Source of the DNA: Oegoconia quadripuncta
Lineage: Eukaryota > Arthropoda > Insecta > Lepidoptera > Autostichidae
Direction of reading: 5' to 3'
Length of the DNA stretch: 64,000 nucleotides
Assembly: GCA_949316235.1 (NCBI GenBank)
Contig: OX438759.1
Coordinates: 18,600,618-18,664,617 of the forward strand
Shown in pieces: positions 31,150 through 43,499 of the stretch; the first letter of the stretch is position 1; every line of letters starts with the position of its first letter. The position numbers and the translations under genes were made by a program. The notes under the pieces were generated by a model that did no database searches, was not told where the DNA came from, and saw only the letters and a list, made by a program, of their open reading frames with translations.

Positions 31150-32315
31150 GCCTGATGTTAAAAAATCTAAATCAAAATCAAAATCAAAAATGTTTTTATT
31201 TCGTAAGTTATAAGAATAACATTTGAAATCGTCATGAAATACAGTTATCGCTCATTCACTAGGCAGTCTCCCCAGAGAAGAACGAGCAAGAAACTCCAGG
31301 GTTGCTCTTTTTAAATAAGTCAATACAAATACAATTTGAGATACCTAATTGTAAAATTTATGATTCGACAAAGAAAAATAAGAATAAAATATACTGGATA
31401 ATGGCGAGCGGTTCTTGTCCACGCATTCTTATCATCCAGATAGTCAGAAATTTTATAATAGCCTTTGGCACATAGTTTCCTTTTAATGGTTGTTTTAAAT
31501 TTATTTAAAGGCAAATTTTGAATGTCTACCGGAACCTTATTGTAAAAGCGTATACATTGTCCCTTGAATGACTTAGTGACTTTGTGTAAGCTACTGCTAT
31601 GGACAGCAAGTTTATTTTTATATCTTGTATTAACATTGTGCATTTCACAATTTTTCCTAAACAAATACAGATTCTTTCTTACGTACATTAAGTTTTCGTA
31701 AATATATTGCGATGCCAAAGTTAATATATTGATTTCTTGAAATTTATTCCTCAGAGATACTCGGGAGCCTAACTTGTAGATCGCACGAACCGCTCGCTTC
31801 TGCAGAACAAAAATACAATTTATGTCCGCGGCATTTCCCCATAACAGAATGCCATAAGCCATTATGCTATGGAAATAGCTGAAGTATACCAGCCTCGCGG
31901 TGTCCACGTCGGTTAAATAGCGGATTTTTTTAATAGCGAACACTGCAGAACTGAGACGTATCGACAACCTTTCAATATGTGGACCCCATTGTAGTCCTTT
32001 ATCTAACATAATGCATAGAAATAGAGTAGTGTCCACAAGCTCCAACTCCTCGTTTTTTATTAAAATAGTACTAGCTACCTGTTTGACATTAGGTAGTGAA
32101 AATTTTATGCATTTGTTTTTTTTTTCATTAAGAAGTAGGTTATTTGACGTAAACCATTCAACCACCTTAAAGATAACACTATTCACGTCGTCAAGAGTTT
32201 TCTGTCGTCTCCTAACTTTGAAGAGCAAGGAGGTGTCATCAGCAAATATTGTTATCTCATGGTTTCCGTTTATACAATTAGGTAGATCATTAATATATAC
32301 GAGAAATAAGAATGG
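31150..32315 (-). pseudogene. LINE reverse transcriptase, 5'-truncated (Daphne-like)
   Basis: An open frame of about 330 codons contains FLVYINDLP and the catalytic IFADDTS (about 32229-32250). It continues through [42 protein letters not shown] and a [11 protein letters not shown] end. This is RT palm motif C plus thumb and C-terminal region. The 3' UTR ends in AATCAAAATCAAAA-type tail near 31160-31190. It breaks at SINE-A at 32316, so endonuclease and early RT are missing. Confidence 0.85.
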
Positions 32316-32557
32316 CCCGTTAAGTGAAGATGAGGTCAAAGGTGGAAGCGTATTGACCCGGAAACCCCAACAGATTTGGGGGACTGACTATCTTATCTCT
32401 GACAAGCGGAACACAACAATGCTATTAACATTGCTGCTTGGCGGCAGATTTAGATAAGATGGTGGTAGCTAGCCAAGCGGACATATCCGCTGGGGATCGA
32501 ACCCGCGACCTCCGAATCGTAAACCTAATGTTGTTTACATTGAGCCACGTAAGCGGT
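32316..32557 (-). mobile_element. SINE-A copy abutting a LINE
   Basis: Reverse-oriented body and head, starting inside the 3' region (GTTAAGTGAAGATGAGGTC) at the truncation point of the LINE at 31150-32315. The tail is missing. Confidence 0.8.
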
Positions 32558-32629
32558 TAGTTGTATTTTTCATATGTAAAATTTCTTATGTGTGTGTACA
32601 TGGATGCAAATAAATGCTTATCTATCCAT

Positions 32630-32905
32630 CTGACGACCCGTTTGGTGTAATGGTTAGCAACTCTGACCACTATACCAAAAGGTTGCGGGTTCGAATCCCG
32701 CTAGGGGCATATGTTTGTGTGATGAATACGGACATGTGTACCCGAGTTATGGATGATTCATTTATAATAAGTATTTATTTACAAAAAAAAAATGTATTTA
32801 TGTATTATATCAACCATCTGGTACCCACAACACAAGCATATAGTTGCTTACTGTGGAACTAGATGGCGCTGTGTGTATGTCTAAGGATATTTATTATTAT
32901 TTATT
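32630..32905 (+). mobile_element. SINE-B copy, full length
   Basis: A complete head (GACCCGTTTGGTGTAATGG, GGTTCGAATCCCGC), body and (TTATTA)n tail. Confidence 0.85.
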
Positions 32906-33231
32906 ATTTATTATCTAAGGACTGTCAGGGGGTACCAGTCTACAAAAAAAAAGTCGTCATCCTTCCAAGGAGAGATCTGTATAGTTATTTCTAACCCTCT
33001 CTATTGTTGTACAACTTGTATTGTATAAGTCACCATTAAAGAGCAATCGTATCACACACGGTACCGTGACATGAAAATACCTTGTTACTCGTATATTTCC
33101 CTGAAACACTGGCGCTTCGGACAGAAAAACTTTCCTATAGCAACACGAATATTGGGCAATGTCACGCTATTCGCATAGTCGTTATTATTAGGTGTTTCTT
33201 GTAATTTTAGAAGTCAGAATAATATACCTAC

Positions 33232-33425
33232 TCGACCTGTTTGGTGTAGTGGATAGCAACTCTGACCACTATACCGAAAGGTTGCGGGTTCGAATCCCGC
33301 AAGAGGCATATGTTTTTGTGAATGTATTTATGTAGTATATCAACCATCTGGTATCTACAACACAAGCCTATAGTTGCTTACTGTGGAACTAGATGACGCT
33401 GTGTGTATGTCAAAGAATAAAAACA
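33232..33425 (+). mobile_element. SINE-B copy with internal deletion
   Basis: Head and 3' half are present; the GAGTTATGGATG block is deleted. Confidence 0.8.
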
Positions 33426-33479
33426 CACTTGCTGAAACGGAAGGATGCGTAAGAGGCTAAGTGCGTTTCCTCTTTGGAA

Positions 33480-33862
33480 AATCAAAATCAAAAAATGCTT
33501 TATTTTGTAGGTACATAGGGTACACTTAAAATAGTCAGATTTTACATTTTTAAAGCTACTGCTTGTTCAAAAGGCAATTTTCCCCTGAGAAGAACAAGCT
33601 AGAAACTCGAGTGGTCGCCCTTTTAAAAAAAGGTTTTATTACAAAATTATTATTTTATATTATAATATTTCATTATTAATTGTGAAATAGCCTGGTTATG
33701 CGAACGGGCTGGTTATGTCCATGATTGTTTATCATCTAAATAATCTGATATTTTATAATATGCTTTCTTAATAAGTTTCTGTTTTATAGTATCTTTAAAT
33801 TTATTGAAAGGAAGATTTTGTATATCAACAGGAACTTTATTGAAAAAGCGTGGACTGCCAGA
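33480..33862 (-). mobile_element. LINE 3' end (Daphne-like)
   Basis: Antisense tail AATCAAAAAATGCTTTATTTTG, then a degraded coding end matching 10950-11275. Breaks off at AAAAAGCGTGGACTGCC. Confidence 0.75.
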
Positions 33863-34974
33863 TTAAGCCTCTGAACGAAATAGAAGCCAGCCTTCCGATC
33901 ATTTGAAGCTTCGATCACATTAATTTAATTTACATCATTCTTAATTTTCTATACAATGTTTCATTTTAAATTATGGACTTGTAGATTGTCTGAAATAAAA
34001 GGTTATTAATGGCAAATTCAACGATCTGCCAGCGACATACACACAACGCTGTCAATCACAAACACCCGTCGTTTTGCCTCGAGCATTAAAACGAATAGCA
34101 CTGCAATTATTGAAATAGTCACTTTGCAATTGTTGAAAAGGCACGTTATCCAATATCTGTTGATTGAAGGATTCCTCTTTTCATCGCAATTTATCAAAAT
34201 TGCAAACTCGAACATTGGCGGGACGTGATGCGCTTGTAAACAGACAGTGATTGTGGTCTCATTTGGGATAAAACGACACGTTATGTTTGCCAATAACCCC
34301 GGTTTTAGTATCCCCTAAATTATCCCTTTTTGCTATTTAGCATTCAGTTAGCATCGATCCCGTACGATTGGGGTTTAGTGTGATTTCGACTATTTTCGAC
34401 AGTTAGCTCCATTTATTACGTCAAATTGGAGATTGTTTTGATTGGTTTTCTATTCGTTTCTAGTTCGAAAGTTGAATCAAATCAAGAATACGTTTTAGTT
34501 TTGGTGGGGGTATTCACGTAACGGGCTTTTTTTTTTCAATATTATTTAAAGAGCTTTGTCATTTCGATGACTGTCGCTCTGTAATGACTCAGTGAATATT
34601 TACACCCTATTATTTATACCGACTCTGACTAATTTATATATTGCCCTGGCCATTTCGGATATAGGAAATGCCAATACAATATTATATTATAGTGTACGTA
34701 ACTAAGGTATGTAACTATGAATTTATGTATGTGGCTACATTTAAGAATGTCCGTTCCTATCATCTTGTAGCCTGAACAACTCGATGGATTTTAATAAATG
34801 AGGTGTCGTTGGATTCGTTATAATTGCGGGATTGTTTTAGGATATGGAGATTTAGAAATAATTGATATAGAAATAAATATGACCGCCGTCCGCCGCTAAT
34901 TTTGTCGCATACGATTTTATTTATTATTTATTATCATAATGCTGTCGGGTTTTTTTATTTTTTAATAATTTAAT
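33863..34974. other. mostly unassigned; weak signal-peptide exon candidate
   Basis: The minus-strand frame 34018-34293 contains a hydrophobic run (SIIAVLFVLML). A GTATGT at about 34046-34051 would leave phase 1, the phase needed by the exon at 29866. However, the DNA around 34012-34050 is partly repeated at 11630-11675, so it may be repeat-derived. The rest holds no recognised feature. Confidence 0.2.
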
Positions 34975-35152
34975 GGCATGGAACTCCCTTCCGGCGTCAG
35001 TCTTTCCTGAATCCTACAACCGTGGGATCTTCAAGAGCAGGCTGAATAGGCATCTATTGAGATCGCGTGCTTCATCTTCGACCACATCGTCACTTCCCAT
35101 CAGGTGAGGTTGTGGTCAAACGCGTATCCAGTTAAGCATTAAAAAAAAATAT
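34975..35152 (+). mobile_element. LINE 3' fragment, second lineage
   Basis: [20 protein letters not shown] sequence with TTCAAGAGCAGGCTGAATAG and poly(A); matches 14760-14935. Confidence 0.75.
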
Positions 35153-35239
35153 ACTTTTTTTCTAGTTTTGTATTAAGTATTTGATGCTATATCTAGAATT
35201 TGGCTATAAATTAAGGTGCGTCATAAACTTATGTTATAC

Positions 35240-35405
35240 TAGCTTTTCGACCCCGGCTTCGCCTGTGTGTAATAACTTTATCGCTGATATGTTTAGTTTC
35301 TTTATATATCAAATTTCTTCCAAATCCGTTCGGCCGTTCCGGCGTGATTGAGCAACAAACAAAGAAACAAGCATCCGAACTTTCGCGTTTATAATTTTAG
35401 TTAGA
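35240..35405. mobile_element. Helitron-like non-autonomous fragment
   Basis: CTAGCTTTTCGACCCCGGC, TTCGCCTGTGTGTAATAAC and CAAATCCGTTCGGCCGTTCC are blocks I associate with lepidopteran Helitron-like repeats. Similar phrases are at 9535-9690, 46258-46330 and, inverted, 60655-60862. Confidence 0.5.
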
Positions 35406-35464
35406 TTTCGTTCACACTGATAAAACATGTGTTTTACAACAGATTTTGTTATATAATTAGGACT

Positions 35465-35757
35465 CGCCTATCATCATCAGCCCGTAAACATCCCACTGCA
35501 GGGATATAGGCCTTCTCTCGTAATTGAGGGAGTATGGGCCGTAGTACACCACGCCGCCCTGATGCGGGTTGGGGACTTCACATGCCTTTGAATTTTTATT
35601 TCTCAGGCATGCTCACGATGTTTTCCTTCACCGTTTAAGAGCAGTCGAATAAATGCATATAAGTAATTAAATTAAATTTAAAAACTCTACCTGGGAATCG
35701 AACCGAACCTCCCAAATTGGGGCACCGCGTCTTAACCGCTCAGCTACCGGCACTCGC
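35465..35757 (-). mobile_element. SINE-C copy, full length
   Basis: Reverse-oriented from CATCATCAGCCCGTAAACATC to GTCTTAACCGCTCAGCTACC. Confidence 0.85.
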
Positions 35758-36287
35758 GGACTCGCCTTTACTTTGTTTTATTTAATGCAAAAATTCATTT
35801 ATTTTATTTACATACATTTGAAAGTGAGTAGGTAGGTACCTTCATTTTAAGACTTTAATATCACAGAATGTCAGTCACAGAATAATAAATGTCAGTCAAT
35901 GTAATATATTATTTGCGTAACAGTCTACTAGAAAAATATGAGAATTCAGCCTACCAGAAAATAATTGTACAAAAACAGCTAGACCCGCGAACGGCTCAGC
36001 CTGCTCACGCCAAAGGAAATGAGCAGTGAACAAAATTACCCACGACCGATATTTTCGTTGTAGCCCCTTGTAATTCGACAAAGGCCACGATTCGGCTGAT
36101 TTATCGGCCGAACGAACGGAAAGCTTATCGGGCCTTTTATTTTATAATTTGGCCGATTCATAAAAAGGATTACACGCGATTTGAGACGGAGTTTTATGGT
36201 CGCCTTTGTTGGGGTGACTGTTGTAACAGGCACTCCCATAAATGGTAGTTTTTGTGAAATCTTATTAATGCCGAGGCAAATAGGAAC

Positions 36288-36550
36288 GACCTGTTTGGTG
36301 TAGTGGTTAGCAACTCTCACCACTATACCAAAAGGTTGAGGGTTCGAATCCCGCTAGGGGCATATGTTTGTGTGATGAATACGGACATGTGTACCTGAGT
36401 TATGGATGTTTTTCATTTATATATGTATTTATTTACAAAAAAAAATGTATTCGTGTAGTGTATTGACCAACTGGTATCGACAACACAAGCCTAGTAGCTT
36501 AGTGTGGAACTAGATGGCGCTGTATGTATATGTCCAATGATATTTTAAAA
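36288..36550 (+). mobile_element. SINE-B copy, full length
   Basis: GACCTGTTTGGTGTAGTGG and B box GGTTCGAATCCCGC through TAGATGGCGCTGTATGTAT. Confidence 0.85.
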
Positions 36551-37324
36551 AAAATCAACTACAAATGAACGAATACTTCTCAAAATTGAAGCATTTTAGG
36601 CGAGCGAATTTTCAGGCACCTGAGACTAATTTTGAATTTGGAATTATACAAAATTCAATTAAATACCGTATAATTTGAATTTAGAATTCATTACCCATGC
36701 CTATGTGTGTGACTGGTTTTAAACGAGTAAAGAGGTGACACTGTAAACACAGATTACTAATAAGTTACTAAAGTAACTGTAAGGTTGTATGCGAATTTAA
36801 AAAATAAAAATGGCGGCAATATTTGCAAAATATTCCCGCAAATGTATTTCGATAATTTTAAAAATTACGGATGGCTTGATTTTTTTTTGTAAACGCTTTA
36901 CTATGTAAAAAAAAATTACATGACTACTTAAACTAAAAAAAGAATAACGACGCAATAGAGCACAATTATAGGCGCTCTTTATTACTAAAAGACAGGCCCT
37001 TAAGCTTTACTTTTTTGTGACCCATTCGTAAATTCCTTTATATGAAACCAAAAACAATTTGAATGCAAAACAATTACAACCCAATGCACTGATATATTCA
37101 TTACAATGTATCCGGTTTACATTACACACTTTCAGAGTGAATTTGTACTAACCTTGTGTTTGAAAACCAGGGAAGCAAAATATACTAAGAGGTTGGATGG
37201 ATTCCTCATGGGGCCACATCGCTCACTGGACTAGGTCATGTATTTTTCGTCATTATCAATATTATCCTGTTGTTGTTTTTTAAATTGTATTTAAATTATT
37301 TTATATTTTATCATTTATCCCTGG
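36551..37324. other. unassigned AT-rich stretch
   Basis: No frame of note, no family match; several short A and T tracts. Confidence 0.5.
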
Positions 37325-37800
37325 TGCTTGGGGCGCACTTTGGTATGGGATGCGGATACCTTGGCACCGCGTCCCATATACAAGGATCTGCGCAAAGAGC
37401 TGGAACCGCGGCTGAACAAGCTCAAAGTAACAAGCGCCGTAAATATGCGTCAGTCTCTATAAACCACGAGTTTGCGGCGCTTGCAGTGGAGACTTTGGTC
37501 CCGTGGTCTTCTGACACGAAACACATGGTATAAAGGATTTATCCCTTAGACTGGTCCACGCCTCTGGAGATGTGCGAACTTGTGTCTACTTTGCTCAGCA
37601 GCTGAGCTTATGCATTCAGCGTGGCAATAGCGCTAGCGTACTAGGTACTAGGCCTCACGGAAGCGAGTTGGACGACGTATTTTTTCTATAAGATACAGGT
37701 ATTTTTAATTGTTTTTAATAAATTTGGTGTTTCATGTAGGTACATACTTAATTTAACAAATGACATCATATATCTTACGTTGAAATAAATGCTTGATGTT
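37325..37800 (+). pseudogene. degraded LINE C-terminal region
   Basis: Frame 37270-37533 contains NHEFAALAVETLVPWSSDTK and, after a stop, pieces resembling FSVAIALAYSVLG. This is similar to the C-terminal part of LINE proteins with a VAFETLGPWS-type motif. The 3' part (AAATGACATCATATATCTTACG, ATAAATGCTTGATG) matches the Daphne-like 3' end. Confidence 0.6.
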
Positions 37801-37872
37801 TTATAAGTATAACTACGTACAACTATCTATTATAAATATAACGTCCTAATGTGTTAATCCAGTTAGTTAATT

Positions 37873-37993
37873 TGATAGCCAGTCCCCCAAATGTGTTGGG
37901 GTTTCCGGGTCAGTACGCCCTTCGACCTCATCTTCACTTAACATCAGGTGTGATTGAGGTCAAGTACCAGCTCGTTGTGCATAAAAAAAAATT
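37873..37993 (+). mobile_element. SINE-A 3' fragment
   Basis: Holds GATAGCCAGTCCCCCAAATG through CTCGTTGTGCATA plus poly(A) only. Confidence 0.75.
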
Positions 37994-38849
37994 AAAAACA
38001 TCCGTCCATTCATTTAACATGTGATTTTGTAGGTCCGAAGTTCGCCAAGTAACCATTTTGTTTATAAAAAGTATAATAAAGCAATACTGAATCTTTCGTC
38101 GAAAAGAACCGCAGCTTGAAACCAGTAGAATTAGAGTAGTCATTGAATGTAGAGAAGTACGGAGAAAATATAATACATACATTAGTATGCTCACGCCTGG
38201 GAGTCTACTCTCGAAAGAAAATAGCTTCGGAGGGCTGTAACTTCGGACTTTTTCTTTTGCAGTTTGCTGTATCAATTATAAACCAATCGTCATTATTTTA
38301 CTTTAGTTATATATAGTTGGACATCAAAAGTTAGCAAGGAACATCTGAAGTTATGCAAATAAGGATTCTGAGAAAAAGAAAAAGTCGGAAGTAACGGCCG
38401 TCCAAAGCTACTTTCGTTAGAGAGCAGACCCCCTGTTTCCCATTGAGGTTCCACGTTCCTGACGTACGTTCTTCTTGGTGTCGTTGTATATTACTTTCTT
38501 TATTGTCCTTTAACTCATTCGTTCCATATGCCCAAACCACCTTACCATACCTCTTTCTATCTTACTCACTACGTCATCTTCAATGCCATACCTTTCTCTG
38601 ATTAGACAATCCCTAATCCTTTTGCTAAAATTCTGTTCTTTTAGAAGAGCAAAAAGACTTAATATAATACTTCGAGGCCGATGATGTAGTCTTTATGTTT
38701 GTTGTTATGGTGGTATTTGCGTAGTAATTTAATAACAGTAACTTATCATATTTATGTTATACTCGTATACTAAATATTTATGTATTTATTATCTTCTTTG
38801 TCACATACACACACTGCACTATTACAATGACACAATACTTTCCCGCTAC

Positions 38850-39120
38850 ATAACAAGCACATATTAGTAATGCACACTCTTTTTACACATTGCTTTCCTC
38901 TCCCAGGGTGGGACGGAAGAACAGCGCCCAGTTCCGAGCTGAGCATAATGCTGAGACCCACTCCTCTTTGCCACAGTGGCACTCAAAATTTATTATGTTT
39001 ATCTTTATATGTTTTGTCATTTGTTCTTTTTAATGTTTTATATGTAAAGTTTGTTTTGTATATTTAATGTGTGCCCACTTGTGGCGAATAAACCGTTTTC
39101 TTCGTCTTCTACTTCTTCTA
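38850..39120 (+). mobile_element. LINE 3' UTR with TTCTTC tail
   Basis: Ends GTGTGCCCACTTGTGGCG, AATAAACCGTTTTCTTCGTC, TTCTACTTCTTC, a form I associate with R1/RTE-type LINE ends. Confidence 0.5.
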
Positions 39121-39384
39121 ATCCATCATACAACTCTTATGCTTACACAGCCATACTCAACATTCGCTCCCATATCAGCGTGGGCACCAACACGCTATTG
39201 TGGATCGCCACTCTTGTCTTCCTTGATAAAGACTGACTGCCCACAATCGCACGCGAGGTCCCATTATCCTGCCATTCCCAGTTCCTGCTTTCACTATCCT
39301 TTCAATAAAACTTTTTCGAATATGACTATCTATGTTGCCCTCAAGAGAGAAAATTTTCAGCAGACATTCGCCATTTTTAGATAA

Positions 39385-40065
39385 ATCAAATCAAATCAAA
39401 AATGTTTTATTTCGTAAGTTATAAGAATAACATTTGAAATAGTCATGACATACAGTTATCGCTCATTCACTAGGCAGTCTCTCCAGAGAAGAACGAGCAA
39501 GAAACTCAGGGGTTGCTCTTTTTAAATAAGTCAATACAAATACAATTTGAGACACCTAATTGTAAAATTTATGATTCGACAAAGAAAAATAAGAATAAAA
39601 TATACTGGATAATGGCGAGCGGTTCATGTCCACGCATTCTTATCATCCAGATAGTCAGAAATTTTATAATAGCCTTTGGCACATAGTTTCCGTTTAGTGG
39701 TTGTTTTAAATTTATTTAAAGGCAAATTTTGAATGTCTAACGGAAACTTATTACAAAAGCGTAATATACATTGTCCCTTGAATGACTTGTTGACTTTGTG
39801 TAAGCGACTATGGACAGCAAGTTTATTTTTATATCTTGTATTTACATTGTGTATTTCTCAATTTTTCCTAAACAAATACAGATTCTTTCTTACGTACATT
39901 AGGTATTCGTAAATATATTGCGATGCCAAAGTTAATATATTGATTTCCTGAAATTTATTCCACAGAAACACTCGGGACCCCAACTTGTAGATCGCACGAA
40001 CCGCTCGCTTCTGCAGAACAAAAAATACTATTTATGTCCGCGGCATCCCCCATACATAACAGATA
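39385..40065 (-). pseudogene. LINE C-terminal region and 3' end (Daphne-like)
   Basis: Nearly the same as 31165-31840: AAATCAAATCAAATCAAAAATG tail, then the antisense of FNKVPVDIQ and QKRAVRAI stretches. It carries small indels and ends near the antisense of GNAADIN. Confidence 0.8.
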
Positions 40066-40484
40066 AAAATAAGCTGTCGATTTTGATGATAGATTTCAAT
40101 TCGCAAACTTTCTGTGACACTATCCAATTTTGCCAATTTAAAAACTCTGTGGGAATTAAACTTTTAAACCTTTTAGAAAACTTTTCCGATGAAACTATTT
40201 CTATTTCAAACAACAATTGCTCTTTAAATTATTTTTAAAAATGTCTCCGAAAATTGTTCCAAATCCACTGCGAACGGGATTAGATTGTCGTGTTCGCTGT
40301 CCCGTGAAAATGTTTTTATATTTAAAATGGTCTAACTTTGAGCATAAATCGTTTATGTGTTATTCCCGGAGAGACTATGGGAGTACATTAAAAAACCGAC
40401 CTAGTTAGTCAGGACTCGAGCGATAAGTGTTTTGTATAATCACATGTTTTTAGTGTAAAAAATATACCTTTATTTATTATTACG

Positions 40485-40700
40485 AGCCCATAGTGTCACA
40501 CTGCTGAGCAAAGGCCTCCCTCATCTGTTTCCAGTCGTTTTTGTTCTTGGCGAGCACAAACCATCCCTTACTGTCTGTCAAGCTTGTCTCTCCACCGTTT
40601 TCGCGGACTGCCACGTTTGCGTCTGGCTGTTGTAGGAGTCCAAATAGTGGACGCATTTGCCCACAACTGCGGCAGCCCAAGTGACCCGCTCAGTCCCACT
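40485..40700 (-). pseudogene. LINE-derived fragment, antisense
   Basis: CACACTGCTGAGCAAAGGCCTC resembles the C-terminal coding ends of RTE-like LINEs (antisense of EAFAQQCD). No intact domain. Confidence 0.5.
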
Positions 40701-40965
40701 TCAACGTTGCCGCTTTTTTCCCTACGTCAGAGCTCCGAGTCCGTGAGCGTAGTGTAGCATTTCTGACGCGGTCGATCAGTTTGACTTTCAATATGCTACG
40801 TTCCATGCTCCTCTGGCAAACCCTGAGTTTTGATTTCTGATACATACCTATAAGGTGATGTAAAAATGATATAAATGAATATGATTAAGGCGCCTCTTGA
40901 ACCAACATAATGGATTTCCACAGCTTGATGTCATATGGATTTTCGTTGTGGGAAAGGTTTGCCGA

Positions 40966-41515
40966 TATACTGGATGAGTTTTTTTACCGTACGAAAAGAA
41001 CACATTAGGTAAGTGATATAGAAGGTATTGCCATAAAGTTTTTTTTTTTTCTTCAAAACCATAAAATACAATAAAACGTGCATTTGATTGCTTGTAGCCT
41101 ATCACACATAATTATATTAATTAAATTAAAAAAGACGTGGAGTAGTAACCCTAGGAATCCCGCCAGTCGCATATCAATAGACGCGTAATTCGTTGATGGT
41201 TTTGAAAACAAAAAAATACCTAATACCTATGCCCATAACTTCAATTTCAAAAAAAAAAAAAAAATCAAAAATATTTTATTCAATGTAGGATACAAAAATA
41301 TCACTTATTGAAAGTCAACATGCTATTTTTCTTTTTTTAACTACATCGCTTCACAAGGTGTTATGGTTAGGGAGAAGAAGCGACAAGAAACTCCGCAACA
41401 ACACATCTTTTCAACTAGTCTCCATCCTTACAACAATACTACATCTTATATTACATATTACATATTACACTTAACTAATTTTTTTTCCTTACGGTAAAAA
41501 AACTCATCCGGTATA
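40966..41515. mobile_element. inverted-repeat MITE (same family as 22320-29190) with nested LINE tail
   Basis: The left end reads ACTGGATGAGTTTTTTTACC. The right end near 41485-41512 is its reverse complement (GGTAAAAAAACTCATCC). Internal CCCTAGGAATCCCGCCAG matches 23110-23127. A segment at about 41250-41475, starting with TCAAAAATATTTTATTC and resembling an antisense LINE 3' end, interrupts the right arm. Confidence 0.7.
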
Positions 41516-42103
41516 TTTATATCACAGTATTGTTTGGAATATCTCTGTCCAACCCATTTGGGATAAAGGTCGTGACTTTATGTATGTATGTATTTGCGAA
41601 TTGTATGAATTTGGACATCTACTCAGATTTTTAATTCCGTGGAATTCCGACAGATGTCAGTTGCGACAGAACAAATGATAGGTCAGCTGTCATTATACCT
41701 TTTTATTTCTGCTTTTTTCTAGGTAATTGTATATATCTAACAATAACTTAATAAGGAATCTCCACAGTAGTATTTATTATATTTCAGTTGATATAGTTTT
41801 TAGGGCCATGTGAATTCCGAAGACTAATTAAAAAAAACACTAAAGATTTTTGTGAAATAAAAAAGGTTTGTAATTCATGCCAGCAGTTAGAATGATATCT
41901 GTTGAAAATTAATTCACGCTTATTGTTTCCATATTCAAAATTCTTTAAATTAGTGTGCAATAAATTTAACATTAAAATAATAGATATTGTATTACTCAAT
42001 CCCGTCTTTATTTATTTGTTTTAATGAAATCATGGCCAACCTAATATTTAAATGGAAATTTTTATCGATAATTGTGAAATTAATATTTAGCCTGGGCACT
42101 TAG

Positions 42104-42345
42104 GAAATTGACGGAAATCTGTAGGTGCGATCAGGTGACTAAGCCGGGTGTGGAAGTAAATCATTGCCCGGTTGCGAGTTCGATTCCAGCTAGGGGTAGG
42201 TTATTTTATTGTGATGAATATGAACATTTATTCCCGAGTCGTGGATATTTACTTATGTATGTTTATCCGTTATCTAGTATCCATAGTATAAGCTTTACTT
42301 AATTTGGGGCTAGATGATTGGTGTAAGTGTCGTCTGAAACTATTA
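42104..42345 (+). mobile_element. SINE-B variant copy
   Basis: A diverged head, GAGTTCGATTCCAGC B box, then the TCCGTTATCTAGTATCCATAG subfamily body. It faces a reverse-oriented SINE-B tail to tail. Confidence 0.75.
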
Positions 42346-42359
42346 TTTATTTATTTAAT

Positions 42360-42632
42360 AAAAAAATATCCTTAGACATACACACAGCGCCATCTAATTC
42401 CACAGTAAGCAACTATAGGCTTGTGTTGTGGATACCAGATGGTTGATATACTGCATAAATACATTTTTTTTGTAAATAAATACTTATTATAAATGAAAAC
42501 ATCCATAAGTCGGGTACACATATCCGTATTCATCATACAATACAATATACCCCTAGCGGGATTCGAACCCGCAACCTTTTGGTATAGTGGTTAGCGTTGC
42601 TAACCACTACACCAAACAGGTCGTCATTTGTT
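42360..42632 (-). mobile_element. SINE-B copy, full length
   Basis: Reverse-oriented from ATATCCTTAGACATACACAC to ACCACTACACCAAACAGGTC. Confidence 0.85.
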
Positions 42633-43349
42633 TGTTTATTAATTATTTACTTCATTTATATCCGAAATCTGCACTTTGATATATCATGAAATATTTAATT
42701 AGTCCAACTGTTAGTTATTCATTGAAGCACCAACTGGAGACCCAATTAAATTCAGTTCTACATTCGACTCCAGTTTTGCAAGTGTAATTTGAACAATGAC
42801 TCCGAAATCTTTCGCGAATCTGGACTATTCCCTACTGCTCGGCTGTATAAGGTCCCACGATAGGTAACAATATATTCAAAACAAAATAATGGAATTGAAA
42901 TAATGAAATGATTTAATAAGAATATATTATATTAACGCATTTAAGGACAATAATACGAGAAGATACTTATTCCTGAGATACAGGATTCTACCTAGTTTGG
43001 AAAGCAGAGACTTCATTTTATGCGTGTAAAATTTTGTTAGTAAATAAACTATACAATATAAATATCTAGCTGAATTTGTAAAATAACGAAAAAGTATACT
43101 TCTGTTACCTATTTCAAAATCCTTCAAACCATTTGCTTGTAGAGTTGGAAGCAGACACTATTTTATATTTTGCGAGCTCCATTTTGATCATAAAATGTAT
43201 CCTGTGACACTCTGCGGATTAAGACAAATCAAACGACAACTCGCATTTCAAATGAGGTAACATAATCTATTTCTTCATGGGGCAGTTGGGTAAGAGCACG
43301 GAAATAACTGACTATGAATAACAGAACCCAACCACTGGTATCTACTTAA

Positions 43350-43429
43350 CACGTTCCGGGACAAATCATCAGACACAATAGAAGTTTTATTGTTATAAAG
43401 TCGAGATGCGGGTTGTGTCCCGGAACGTG
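43350..43429. mobile_element. 80-bp TTAA-flanked MITE (piggyBac-type, tentative)
   Basis: Perfect 13-bp terminal inverted repeats CACGTTCCGGGAC (43350-43362 and 43417-43429) are flanked by TTAA on both sides (43346-43349, 43430-43433). TTAA duplication is the hallmark of piggyBac-type transposition. It is too short to code. Confidence 0.7.
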
Positions 43430-43499
43430 TTAAAACAGTATTGGCAGTATTAAAATATCACTTCTAATACGCTGCTCGATATAGAATGCATTACAGATA

